Origin: Candidatus Kuenenbacteria bacterium
Lineage (GTDB): Bacteria > Patescibacteriota > Patescibacteriia > UBA2591 > PGYQ01
Assembly: GCA_016209005.1 (NCBI GenBank)
Contig: JACQWZ010000010.1
Span: 1-18,284 of the forward strand
DNA length: 18,284 nt
Direction of reading: 5' to 3'
Under the pieces are notes generated by a model that saw only the letters and a list, made by a program, of their open reading frames with translations, had not been told where the DNA came from and ran no database searches. Made by a program: the position numbers and the translations under genes. Shown piece by piece: positions 12,980 to 18,284 of this stretch (positions within the stretch are counted from its first letter, which is position 1; every line of letters begins with the position of its first letter).

Positions 12980-13254
12980 TCTATAACGAGTAACGAGTAT
13001 AATCCCGCACATAAATTATGTGCGGGATAAATAATAGATTAATGTCAAATGACAAATTTCTAATGTCAAATCAAATCCAAAATCCAAATGACAAAAAGAA
13101 TTAATTTTTCAATTTTTAATTAATTTGACATTTGAGCTTTGACATTGATTTGTCATTTGTCATTAGAAATTTGTCATTAATTAACTTTTATAATTTTATT
13201 TTTTAAATTTTATTCTATTACTGGTTACTCGTTACGGGTTACTGGTTACTCTCG
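12971..13254. repeat. Nested inverted repeats between LCP gene and der
   Basis: This 276-bp space holds no gene. The outer arms are AACCAGTAAT and CGAGTAACGAGTA on the left (12971-12999) and TACTCGTTAC, ATTACTGGTT on the right (13218-13254). Inner arms made of ATGTCAA, ATGACAA and similar heptads (about 13041-13095) are mirrored by TTGACAT, TTGTCAT units (about 13125-13180). The left outer arm includes the LCP stop codon, and the right outer arm ends 2 bp before the der start. Confidence 0.7.
13002..13028. terminator. Strong hairpin after the LCP gene
   Basis: ATCCCGCACATAA and TTATGTGCGGGAT are perfect 13-bp arms around a single base, 22 bp after the LCP stop. It could end transcription or protect the 3' end, but no T-tract follows on either strand, so it is not a standard intrinsic terminator. 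It may simply be another inserted palindrome. Confidence 0.4.
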
Positions 13255-13255
13255 T

Positions 13256-14644
13256 ATGAAAGTATGCATTATTGGACGAATAAATGTTGGGAAATCAACA
13301 CTCTTTAATCGTTTAATTGATCAACAAAAAGCCATTATTTCTAAAATGGCTGGCACAACTCGGGATAGAAATTACGCAAAATGTTTTTGGAAAGGAGAAA
13401 CATTTGATTTAATAGATACCGGGGGATTGCAAAAGGCTGGAATAAATGAAATTGAAAAAAAGGTTCAACTGCAAACTCAAATTGCCATCAAAGAAGCGGA
13501 TTTGATTCTTTTTGTTGTTGATGTTAGAGATGGATTGCTTTTTGAAGACAAAGAAATCGCAAAAAATTTAAGAAAGTTTAAAATTCCCGTTATTTTAGCG
13601 GTAAATAAAGTTGATAGCAATAATTTAAGAAAATTAACTAGCGATTTTTTTAAATTAGGTTTGGGCGAGCCAATGTTAATTTCAGCGGTGACTGGAATTG
13701 GAACTGGCGATCTTCTTGATAAAATAGTAAAACCCCTCACCTTTTTTAAAAAAAAGGTGATAAGTGATGATAATCGTCGATCAAAATCACTGGCTTTTTC
13801 TAATGAGATAAAAAAATCAGTTATTAAAATTATTTTAGCTGGGCGGCCAAATGTTGGAAAGTCTTCCATTTTAAACGTTATACTTGGCGAAGAAAGAGTT
13901 ATTGTTAGCGAACAACCACACACAACTCGCGAGGCTTTGGACACTTCAATTATTTATAAAGGTCAGCCTATCACAATTATTGATACGGCTGGATTGAGAA
14001 AAAAAAGCAAAATAGATTCTTATATAGAAAAAACTGGAACTTTGCAGAGTCTGCAAATATTTAAAAAAGCTGATATAATTTGTTTGGTTGTTGAGGCAGG
14101 GAAAATAATTAGTTCTCAAGATAAACGAATAGCTGATTATATTGAAAGAACAAAGAGGGGAGTAATATTAGTAATAAATAAATGGGATTTAATGTCCGCA
14201 AAAGAAAAAAGAAAAACAAATGAATATATTCAATATTTTAAAGGGCAATTTTCTCATCTTTCTTGGGCGCCGATTCTTTTTGTTTCAGCTAAAGAAAATT
14301 TTGAGATAGAAAGAATTTTAAATATAGCTTTGCAAATTAAACAAAAATTAAACAGAATAATCGATCAAAAAGATTTAGATGAATTTTTAAAAGAAATGAT
14401 AAAGAAATATCAATTTTTTATTCATTCCTCTGAACGCAATTTTCATCCAAAAACCGTTAAGCAAAAATTTTTTTCAGTTTTTAAACTTAATCAAATAAGA
14501 ACCAATCCCCCTAGATTTGCTTTAGTTATTCAACAAAAAACTCCTCTGCCTCAAGCTTGTTTGAATATTTTAGAAAAGGAATTAAGAAAAAAATTTAATT
14601 TCAAAGGAACGCCGATTACAATTGAACTTGAAAAACCACAGTAA
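13256..14644 (+). CDS. der: Der (EngA), double-GTPase ribosome assembly factor
   Basis: Der is a GTPase with two consecutive G domains and a KH-like domain; it acts in 50S maturation. The 462-residue product has G domain 1 with GRINVGKS (7-14), GTTRD, DTGG (54-57) and NKVD (117-120), and G domain 2 with GRPNVGKS (196-203), TTRE, DTAG (243-246) and NKWD (308-311). The C-terminal KH-like domain (about 375-462) includes NPPRFALVIQ. In the first P-loop Ile replaces the usual Pro of GRPNVGKS. The interdomain linker (about 160-190) contains a palindrome-encoded PLTFFKKK. Start at ATG 13256 gives the normal MKVCIIG opening right after a repeat arm. pth follows in the same direction but after about 100 bp with its own leader. 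Confidence 0.95.
   Translation: MKVCIIGRINVGKSTLFNRLIDQQKAIISKMAGTTRDRNYAKCFWKGETFDLIDTGGLQKAGINEIEKKVQLQTQIAIKEADLILFVVDVRDGLLFEDKEIAKNLRKFKIPVILAVNKVDSNNLRKLTSDFFKLGLGEPMLISAVTGIGTGDLLDKIVKPLTFFKKKVISDDNRRSKSLAFSNEIKKSVIKIILAGRPNVGKSSILNVILGEERVIVSEQPHTTREALDTSIIYKGQPITIIDTAGLRKKSKIDSYIEKTGTLQSLQIFKKADIICLVVEAGKIISSQDKRIADYIERTKRGVILVINKWDLMSAKEKRKTNEYIQYFKGQFSHLSWAPILFVSAKENFEIERILNIALQIKQKLNRIIDQKDLDEFLKEMIKKYQFFIHSSERNFHPKTVKQKFFSVFKLNQIRTNPPRFALVIQQKTPLPQACLNILEKELRKKFNFKGTPITIELEKPQ
13737..13760. repeat. In-frame palindrome in the der linker
   Basis: TCACCTTTTTT and AAAAAAAAGGTGA form a perfect hairpin, preceded by CCCC. The string CCCCTCACCTTTT also occurs in the intergenic palindrome at 15869-16034. 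It encodes part of PLTFFKKKV between the two G domains, a site where insertions are tolerated. Confidence 0.45.
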
Positions 14645-14645
14645 A

Positions 14646-14746
14646 ACAATTAACAAAAAACAATTAACAATTAACAATGGAATAAATTTTAAATTTTGAA
14701 TTATAATTCCCTAAAAGCTAAAAGCTAAAAGCTAAAAGCTAATTTT
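14646..14746 (+). promoter_or_regulatory. Heptads, TATAAT and (TAAAAGC)4 leader of pth
   Basis: ACAATTA-type heptads (14646-14678) are followed by TATAAT (14702-14707), TCCC, four exact tandem TAAAAGC units (14712-14739), TAATTTT and the pth start. TATAAT plus TCC plus TAAAAGC repeats is the same module as upstream of rodA, where there are five units. No -35 box is in register with the TATAAT. Confidence 0.45.
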
Positions 14747-15343
14747 ATGAAACTTATTATTGGTTTGGGAAATCCAGGAGAGGAATATAAAAAAACCCGC
14801 CATAATTGCGGGTTTATGGCGGTTGATAAAATCGCTGCAAATTTTCAATTTTCAATTTTCAATGGATTCGACAAGCTCACCACAAGCTTTCAATCAATTT
14901 TCAATGCTAAAATTTCTAAAGGGAAAATTGCAAATGAAAATATTATTCTTGTTAAACCCCAAACATACATGAACAATTCCGGTCAAGCAGTAAAAAAACT
15001 AACTACTTACTACAAACTACCAACTACCAACTTAATTATTATTCACGACGATCTTGATTTACCATTGGGAAAAATTCGAATTTCTAAAAGTTGTGGAGCG
15101 GCTGGTCACAAAGGAGTAGAATCAATAATTTGCGAACTGAAAACAAAAGATTTTATAAGATTGCGCATTGGCATTAATCCTAAACAGTACCACAGACCAG
15201 TCTGTGGTACTGAAAAATTTGTTTTGCAAAAATTTAACAAAGAAGAAGAAAAAATTATTTTTGAAAGTTTAGAAAAAATTAATTTAGCCGTTCAAATGAT
15301 TTTAGAAAAAGGCGTAGATCAAGCGATGAATAAATATAATTGA
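14747..15343 (+). CDS. pth: Peptidyl-tRNA hydrolase carrying repeat-encoded insertions
   Basis: Pth recycles peptidyl-tRNAs released from stalled ribosomes by cleaving the ester bond. The 198-residue product has the family core: IIGLGNPGEEYKKTRHNCG (4-22) with catalytic His19, KPQTYMNNSGQAV (70-82), IIHDDLDLPLGKIRI (98-112) with the catalytic Asp, and AAGHKGVESI (118-127). Two segments look foreign. Residues about 32-53 (NFQFSIFNGFDKLTTSFQSIF in outline) are encoded by ATTTTCA heptads plus a unit that recurs in an intergenic region at 17084-17108, and add roughly ten residues relative to the usual spacing. Residues 147-155 (QYHRPVCGT) are encoded by a 28-bp palindrome. Both lie between conserved blocks and keep the frame, so the enzyme should remain active. 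Confidence 0.93.
   Translation: MKLIIGLGNPGEEYKKTRHNCGFMAVDKIAANFQFSIFNGFDKLTTSFQSIFNAKISKGKIANENIILVKPQTYMNNSGQAVKKLTTYYKLPTTNLIIIHDDLDLPLGKIRISKSCGAAGHKGVESIICELKTKDFIRLRIGINPKQYHRPVCGTEKFVLQKFNKEEEKIIFESLEKINLAVQMILEKGVDQAMNKYN
14841..14905. repeat. Heptads and dispersed repeat unit inside pth
   Basis: ATTTTCA occurs three times in tandem (14841-14861). Then comes a 24-bp unit beginning TTCGACAAGCTCACCAC (14867-14890), and then further CAATTTTCAA. The same unit, with AA replaced by TTT after TTCGAC, lies on the minus strand at 17084-17108. It is the clearest case in this window of an intergenic repeat also found inside an essential gene. Confidence 0.65.
15185..15212. repeat. 28-bp palindrome inside pth
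   Basis: CAGTACCACAGAC and GTCTGTGGTACTG are perfect 13-bp arms around CA. It encodes QYHRPVCGT plus part of the next codon, between the conserved RLRIGI and FVLxKF blocks of Pth, where most family members have only a few variable residues. Confidence 0.6.
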
Positions 15344-15356
15344 AAAAAATAGGCAA

Positions 15357-15396
15357 AATTTTCAATTTTCAATTTTCAATGATTTAATTTTCAAAC
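15357..15396. repeat. ATTTTCA heptad array downstream of pth
   Basis: Tandem ATTTTCA units are followed by CAATGATTTAATTTTCAAAC (15377-15396). That 20-mer matches 11321-11340 at 19 of 20 positions, so the heptad arrays also share longer blocks over several kilobases. Sequence from 15397 to 15468 is AT-rich with no gene. Confidence 0.6.
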
Positions 15397-15468
15397 ACAA
15401 ATCTAAAATGTTTTGAATTTTAAAGTGTTATTTTAATTTTTAATTTTTGATTTTGAGTGAAGCGAATA

Positions 15469-15540
15469 TCCTCTTGGGAGGAATCGAACCTCCGTTTGCA
15501 CGTTAGGAGTGTGCAGTTCTATCCACTGAACTACAAGAGG
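15469..15540 (-). tRNA. tRNA-Arg, anticodon CCU
   Basis: The 72-nt cloverleaf can be drawn by hand. The acceptor stem is CCTCTTG with CAAGAGG, followed by discriminator A. The D stem is GTTC with GAAC around AGTGGATA. The anticodon stem is GCACA with CGTGC, with an A-C mismatch next to the loop. The loop CTCCTAA has anticodon CCT, reading AGG. The T arm is GGAGG-TTCGATT-CCTCC. The 3' CCA is not encoded and must be added after transcription. It is transcribed opposite to pth. A palindromic repeat lies 14 bp upstream of its 5' end, so its promoter must lie within or beyond that repeat. Confidence 0.93.
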
Positions 15541-15554
15541 AGAATGAATGTAGA

Positions 15555-15731
15555 GTAACTGCTCACTGTTGTCATTGCGAGGAGGCTTCCAAACGCGGAT
15601 CCCTCGCATTCACTCGGGACAGGCTTCGCAATCTATAATTAAAAGGCATATGTGTAATATAAATTTTGACTAGAGATTGCTTCGCTTTGAGTACAAAGCT
15701 CGCAATGACAAATAGGGTTGTGAGCAGTTAC
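15555..15731. repeat. Nested palindromic element next to tRNA-Arg
   Basis: The outer ends GTAACTGCTCAC (15555-15566) and GTGAGCAGTTAC (15720-15731) are perfect inverted repeats, the same ends as the element at 829-1037. Within them TGTCATTGCGAG pairs with CTCGCAATGACA, and GATTGCGAAG-type sequence (GGCTTCGCAATCT with AGATTGCTTCGC) continues the arms. The centre is AT-rich. It is non-coding. GTCATTGCGAG palindromes of this kind are widespread in bacterial genomes. Confidence 0.75.
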
Positions 15732-15744
15732 AATGTAGAATTAT

Positions 15745-16185
15745 AAAAAAATGAAAAGTTAAAATCTCAAAATGGAAAATGACAATGCAAAATTTAAAAT
15801 TTAGAATGTCAAATGACAAATTTCCAATGACAAATAAATGTCAAAATCCAAATGACAAAAAATAAATATGTCATCCTCGTGGAAACGGGGATCCAGTCTT
15901 TCAATTTACCCCTCACCTTTTGTTGCTAAAGGTAAGTGATTTATTATTTTTTTTAAAATTATTTTCAGAAAATCCAAAAGGTGAGGGGTAAACTTTATGA
16001 TACTCACTGGATTCCCACTTTCGTGGGAATGACAGAAAATTTAAAATTTCTTTTGACATTTAATCATTTGATATTAATTTGTCATTTGTCATTGGAAATT
16101 TGTCATTAAGATTATTTGTAATTTTGCATTTTTAACTGTCATTTTACATTTTGAGATTTACATTTTACATTAATTAAATTTTACT
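15745..16185. repeat. Giant heptad inverted repeat enclosing a palindrome, before rnhB
   Basis: The left arm (about 15745-15868) is built of 7-bp-register units such as AAAATGG, AAAATTT, ATGTCAA, ATGACAA and ATTTCCA. The right arm (about 16035-16180) holds the complements (CCAATGA reads as TCATTGG, TTGTCAT, TTGACAT, ATTTTAC) in mirrored order, including a shared 'ATGACAAATTTCCAATGACAAA' type block that is nearly intact in both. The palindrome at 15869-16034 lies in the middle. No gene is present in 15541-16185. Confidence 0.7.
15869..16034. repeat. Palindrome with dRS3-like ends
   Basis: The left end TGTCATCCTCGTGGAAACGG, continuing GGATCCAGT, mirrors the right end ACTGGATTCCCACTTTCGTG, continuing GGAATGACA. 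Inside is an 18-bp perfect inverted repeat, TTTACCCCTCACCTTTTG (15905-15922) with CAAAAGGTGAGGGGTAAA (15975-15992). The ATTCCC-N8-GGGAAT type end recalls the dRS3 repeats of Neisseria and similar repeats in other phyla. It shares CCCCTCACCTTTT with the der linker palindrome. Confidence 0.75.
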
Positions 16186-16827
16186 ATGAATTACCCAAAT
16201 TGGCAAGAAGAAAAAGAGTTGTTAAAACAAAATTTTCAATTTATTGCTGGAGTGGATGAAGTTGGACGAGGGGCTTGGGCTGGACCAATTGTGGCGGCGG
16301 CTGTTATTTTTGATCAAAAATTTATTTATGATAATCCGCAATTAATTTATAATAAATTTGAAATAACGGATTCTAAAAAATTAACTCCTAAAAAAAGAGA
16401 AGAATTATTTGAATTTATTATTCAAAAAGCTTTAGCTTGGCAAACCGCGATGATTAGCGAAAAAGTGATTGATCAAATTGGTATAACTCAAGCTAATATT
16501 TTAGTAATGCAAAATGCTATAGAAAAATTACCAATAAAACCTGATTATATTTTAATTGACGCAATTGAATTTTTAGATTACCCCATTCCTTTCAAGGCCA
16601 TAATTAAAGGAGATCAAAAAGTTTATTCTATTGCCGCCGCTTCAATTGTGGCTAAAGTTGTTCGAGATAGATTTCTAATTCAATTGCATAAACAATATCC
16701 AAATTATGGATTTGATCAACACAAAGGCTATGGAACAAAAAAACACTATAATTCTCTCCATCAATATGGTCCTTGTGAAATTCATCGAAAATCATATAAA
16801 CCGGTTAAATTAGCTTGTAGGTTGTAG
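16186..16827 (+). CDS. rnhB: Ribonuclease HII
   Basis: RNase HII cleaves RNA in RNA-DNA hybrids and removes single ribonucleotides from DNA. The 213-residue product has all the landmarks: FIAGVDEVGRGAWAGPIVAA (19-38) with catalytic Asp24 and Glu25 and the ribonucleotide-sensing GRG, TDSKKLTPKKRE (61-72), ILIDAIE with Asp125, KGDQKVYSIAAASIVAKVVRD (141-161) with Asp161, and HKGYGTKKHY (179-188). Length is typical. The usual GRGPLAGP reads GRGAWAGP. ATG 16186 follows TTTTACT with no Shine-Dalgarno sequence, immediately after the repeat arm. A YraN-family gene lies two genes downstream, a pairing often seen in bacteria. Confidence 0.96.
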   Translation: MNYPNWQEEKELLKQNFQFIAGVDEVGRGAWAGPIVAAAVIFDQKFIYDNPQLIYNKFEITDSKKLTPKKREELFEFIIQKALAWQTAMISEKVIDQIGITQANILVMQNAIEKLPIKPDYILIDAIEFLDYPIPFKAIIKGDQKVYSIAAASIVAKVVRDRFLIQLHKQYPNYGFDQHKGYGTKKHYNSLHQYGPCEIHRKSYKPVKLACRL

Positions 16828-17239
16828 CTTCTTAGCTTTTTAGAAATCTGTGTTTTCTTTTTTAAAATTTTATGCTATCATTTAATTGTGATAGGAAAAT
16901 ATGTTTAAATAAATTTTCGCTCTATAAGATTTTGTTTTGTGAAATGAATTTTAAAATGTAAAATGTAAAAATCAAAAATCAAAATGACAAATCAAAATTT
17001 AAAAATAAACAATAAACTTTTAAAATCCTAAATCCTAATTTCTAAATTCTAATCCGCTAGCTGGCGGACAAAATCCAAAACACAAAGCTTGTGGTGAGCA
17101 AAGTCGAACCATTTAAAACATTTCTTTGTTTTGGTTATTTGAATTTTGATATTTGAATTTGTTTAGGATTTAGAGTTTAGAATTTAGAGTTTAAGTCTCG
17201 AATTTATTTTACATTTTGATTTTTGATTTTTTAATTTCT
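16828..17239. other. Gene-free 412-bp space between rnhB and the methyltransferase gene
   Basis: No gene is visible. At 16872-16880 TGCTATCAT could be an extended -10 element, and CTATCA (16875-16880) with TGATAG (16889-16894) makes a small operator-like inverted repeat around 8 bases; both are weak. From 16944 on, the space is the inverted heptad structure described separately. Confidence 0.4.
16944..17235. repeat. Inverted heptad arms with palindromic core before the methyltransferase gene
   Basis: The left arm has AAAATGT twice, AAAAATC twice, then ATCCTAA twice, TTTCTAA, ATTCTAA. The right arm mirrors it with TTTAGGA, TTTAGAG, TTTAGAA, TTTAGAG, then TTTTACA, TTTTGAT, TTTTTGA. The core carries TCCGCTAGCTGGCGGA (17053-17068, palindromic with one G-T pair) and, on the minus strand, the TTCGAC unit (17084-17108) that is also found inside pth. 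The right arm ends just before the start codon at 17240. Confidence 0.7.
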
Positions 17240-17776
17240 ATGTCTGATATTTTAAATTTTCAAAATCTTTTAGAAAAAGTTGGGTTGAAACAAAATATGA
17301 TTGTTGGCGATTTGGGTTGCGGAGGAAGCGGTTATTTTGTTGTTCAAGCGGCTAGAATGGTCGGAAAAGACGGAATTGTTTACGCGGTTGATATTTTAAA
17401 ACCAGTTTTGAAGAGTATTGAAAGCAAGGCTCGTTTAGAAAAAGTCTATAATATAAAAACAATTTGGTCTAATTTAGAAATTTACAAAGCGACAAAAATA
17501 AAAGACGAGGAGCTTAATGTTATTTTATTAACCAATATTGTTCATCAAGCAAAAGATCCATCGGCTGTATTTAGAGAAGCGATAAGAATGTTAAAAAAAG
17601 ATGGGAAAATATTAGTTATAGAATGGGAAGAAACTAGCGCTCTTTTTGGTCCTAAAGCGGAACATAGAATTTCAAAGAAAAAAATAAAAGAAATAGCCGA
17701 GCAAAATAATCTTAAAAAAGAAGAAGAATTTAAAGCTGGGAATTATCATTATGGGATTATTTTCAAAAAAAAATAA
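17240..17776 (+). CDS. Class I SAM-dependent methyltransferase, substrate unknown
   Basis: The 178-residue product has a Rossmann-like methyltransferase fold. Motif I is IVGDLGCGGSGYFVV (21-35), which binds S-adenosylmethionine. The acidic end of the second strand is VYAVDILKPVLKSI (47-60) with Asp51. A motif IV region reads LNVILLTNIVHQAKDPSAVF, and a post-motif strand reads MLKKDGKILVIEWEE. The pattern resembles UbiE/arsenite-type methyltransferases in the broad sense, but no substrate motif is evident. I start at ATG 17240 (MSDILNFQNL); the upstream in-frame extension to 17216 is repeat sequence. Its 3' end overlaps the next gene by 26 bp, so the two are probably translated together. Confidence 0.8.
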   Translation: MSDILNFQNLLEKVGLKQNMIVGDLGCGGSGYFVVQAARMVGKDGIVYAVDILKPVLKSIESKARLEKVYNIKTIWSNLEIYKATKIKDEELNVILLTNIVHQAKDPSAVFREAIRMLKKDGKILVIEWEETSALFGPKAEHRISKKKIKEIAEQNNLKKEEEFKAGNYHYGIIFKKK

Positions 17777-18146
17777 CGCTATTGCTCCAACAAAAAAAAG
17801 AAGAATAGGAAATTTAGGAGAAAAAATAGCTAAAAATTTTTTTAAAAAACAAGGCTATAAAATTATTAAACAAAATTTCACAAACCGAATGGGAGAAATA
17901 GATTTAATTGTAAAAGAAAAAGATCAAATTGTTTTTGTTGAAGTTAAAACAAGAACGAATCAAAATTTTGGTTATCCAGAAGAATCGATAGATTCTCGAA
18001 AGCAAAGTAAAATTATTAGAACCGCTTTAAATTATTTATTTGAAAAAAAAATAGTTTCTGAAAATTATCGTTTTGATGTAATTAGTATTGAGGTCAATCA
18101 ATTAACTAAAAAAGCCACAATTAAACATATTAAAGATGCGTTTTAG
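17751..18146 (+). CDS. YraN/UPF0102 family nuclease-fold protein
   Basis: The 131-residue product matches the UPF0102 family, small proteins with a restriction-endonuclease-like fold whose role is unsettled. Landmarks are GNLGEKIAKNFFKKQGYKII (20-39), NFTNRMGEIDLIVKEKD (42-58) with Glu49 and Asp51, and IVFVEVKTRTNQNFG (60-74) with Glu64 and Lys66, together a PD-(D/E)XK-type active site, then ALNYLF. The N terminus is about 15 residues longer than in many members, starting within the methyltransferase gene; a later start is possible, but no closer ATG precedes the GNLGE motif. YraN-family genes often lie near rnhB, as here. A MITE copy follows 18 bp after the stop. Confidence 0.87.
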   Translation: MGLFSKKNNAIAPTKKRRIGNLGEKIAKNFFKKQGYKIIKQNFTNRMGEIDLIVKEKDQIVFVEVKTRTNQNFGYPEESIDSRKQSKIIRTALNYLFEKKIVSENYRFDVISIEVNQLTKKATIKHIKDAF

Positions 18147-18164
18147 AAATTATAAATTATAAAT

Positions 18165-18282
18165 TCAGGACTTACGCAGTTTAATCAAAAAATGGCTAAA
18201 GTTAGCGAAAATTGAATTTTTGTTAATTTTTCATTTTTAGCTAATATTAGCCAAATGCACATTAATAGTGCGTAACTCCTGA
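18165..18282. mobile_element. 118-bp MITE-like element, copy 3
   Basis: It is identical to the copies at 608 and 1542 except for one T-to-C change in the T-rich centre, and in the same orientation. The five bases before CAGGA are AAATT (18161-18165). After TCCTG the window ends with AAA, which agrees with an AAATT target duplication as far as it can be read. It lies just downstream of the YraN-family gene. Confidence 0.85.
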
Positions 18283-18284
18283 AA

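Noticed and set aside
14793..14815. Terminator in pth (AAACCCGC with GCGGGTTT)
   Set aside because: The arms encode the conserved TRHNCG catalytic region, so the pairing is best explained by codon choice for fixed residues.
17216..17239. Start of the methyltransferase at 17216
   Set aside because: Those codons are heptad repeat sequence (TTTTGAT, TTTTTGA); ATG 17240 gives a sensible N terminus.

Overview
The window looks like chromosomal DNA of a very AT-rich bacterium, most likely a member of the Candidate Phyla Radiation (Patescibacteria, Parcubacteria-like). The reasons are extreme A/T bias, short compact proteins, a ribosomal protein S5 gene followed by L15 with no L30 gene between them (L30 is reported missing across the CPR), almost no Shine-Dalgarno sequences, and unusual but recognisable versions of core enzymes. 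UGA is used as a stop, because an RF2 gene with its autoregulatory frameshift site is present; the standard bacterial code therefore applies, not the UGA=Gly code of Gracilibacteria/Absconditabacteria.

Layout. 1-65: the 3' end of a cut-off gene. 156-521: an orphan small membrane protein. 1059-2297: rpsE and rplO, a fragment of the spc ribosomal operon broken up by mobile repeats. 2452-5293: murG and murC (peptidoglycan precursors). 5543-7711: recQ. 7812-8903: a RodA/FtsW-type glycosyltransferase. 9076-9843: a decayed patch with an IS200/IS605 transposase remnant, its probable end hairpin and a truncated DUF559 nuclease-like gene. 9968-11108 (minus): prfB with a programmed +1 frameshift. 11489-12979: an LCP-family cell-wall ligase. 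13256-15343: der and pth. 15469-15540 (minus): tRNA-Arg(CCU). 16186-18146: rnhB, a small methyltransferase and a YraN-family protein. The genes serve wall synthesis (murG, murC, rodA, LCP), translation (rpsE, rplO, prfB, der, pth, tRNA-Arg) and DNA repair/replication (recQ, rnhB).

The most unusual content is between and inside the genes. Nearly every intergenic space consists of degenerate tandem repeats with a 7-bp period but different unit sequences, and in several spaces these arrays form long inverted arms around a palindromic core. Repeat units and palindromes also lie in-frame inside essential genes (murG, murC, der, pth) and form the 3' ends of rplO, recQ and the LCP gene, recalling Rickettsia palindromic elements. 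In addition there is a 118-bp MITE-like element in three nearly identical copies and several longer palindromic repeats (829-1037, 5356-5479, 15555-15731, 15869-16034).

All identifications come from reading motifs by eye. No alignment, folding or database search was run.
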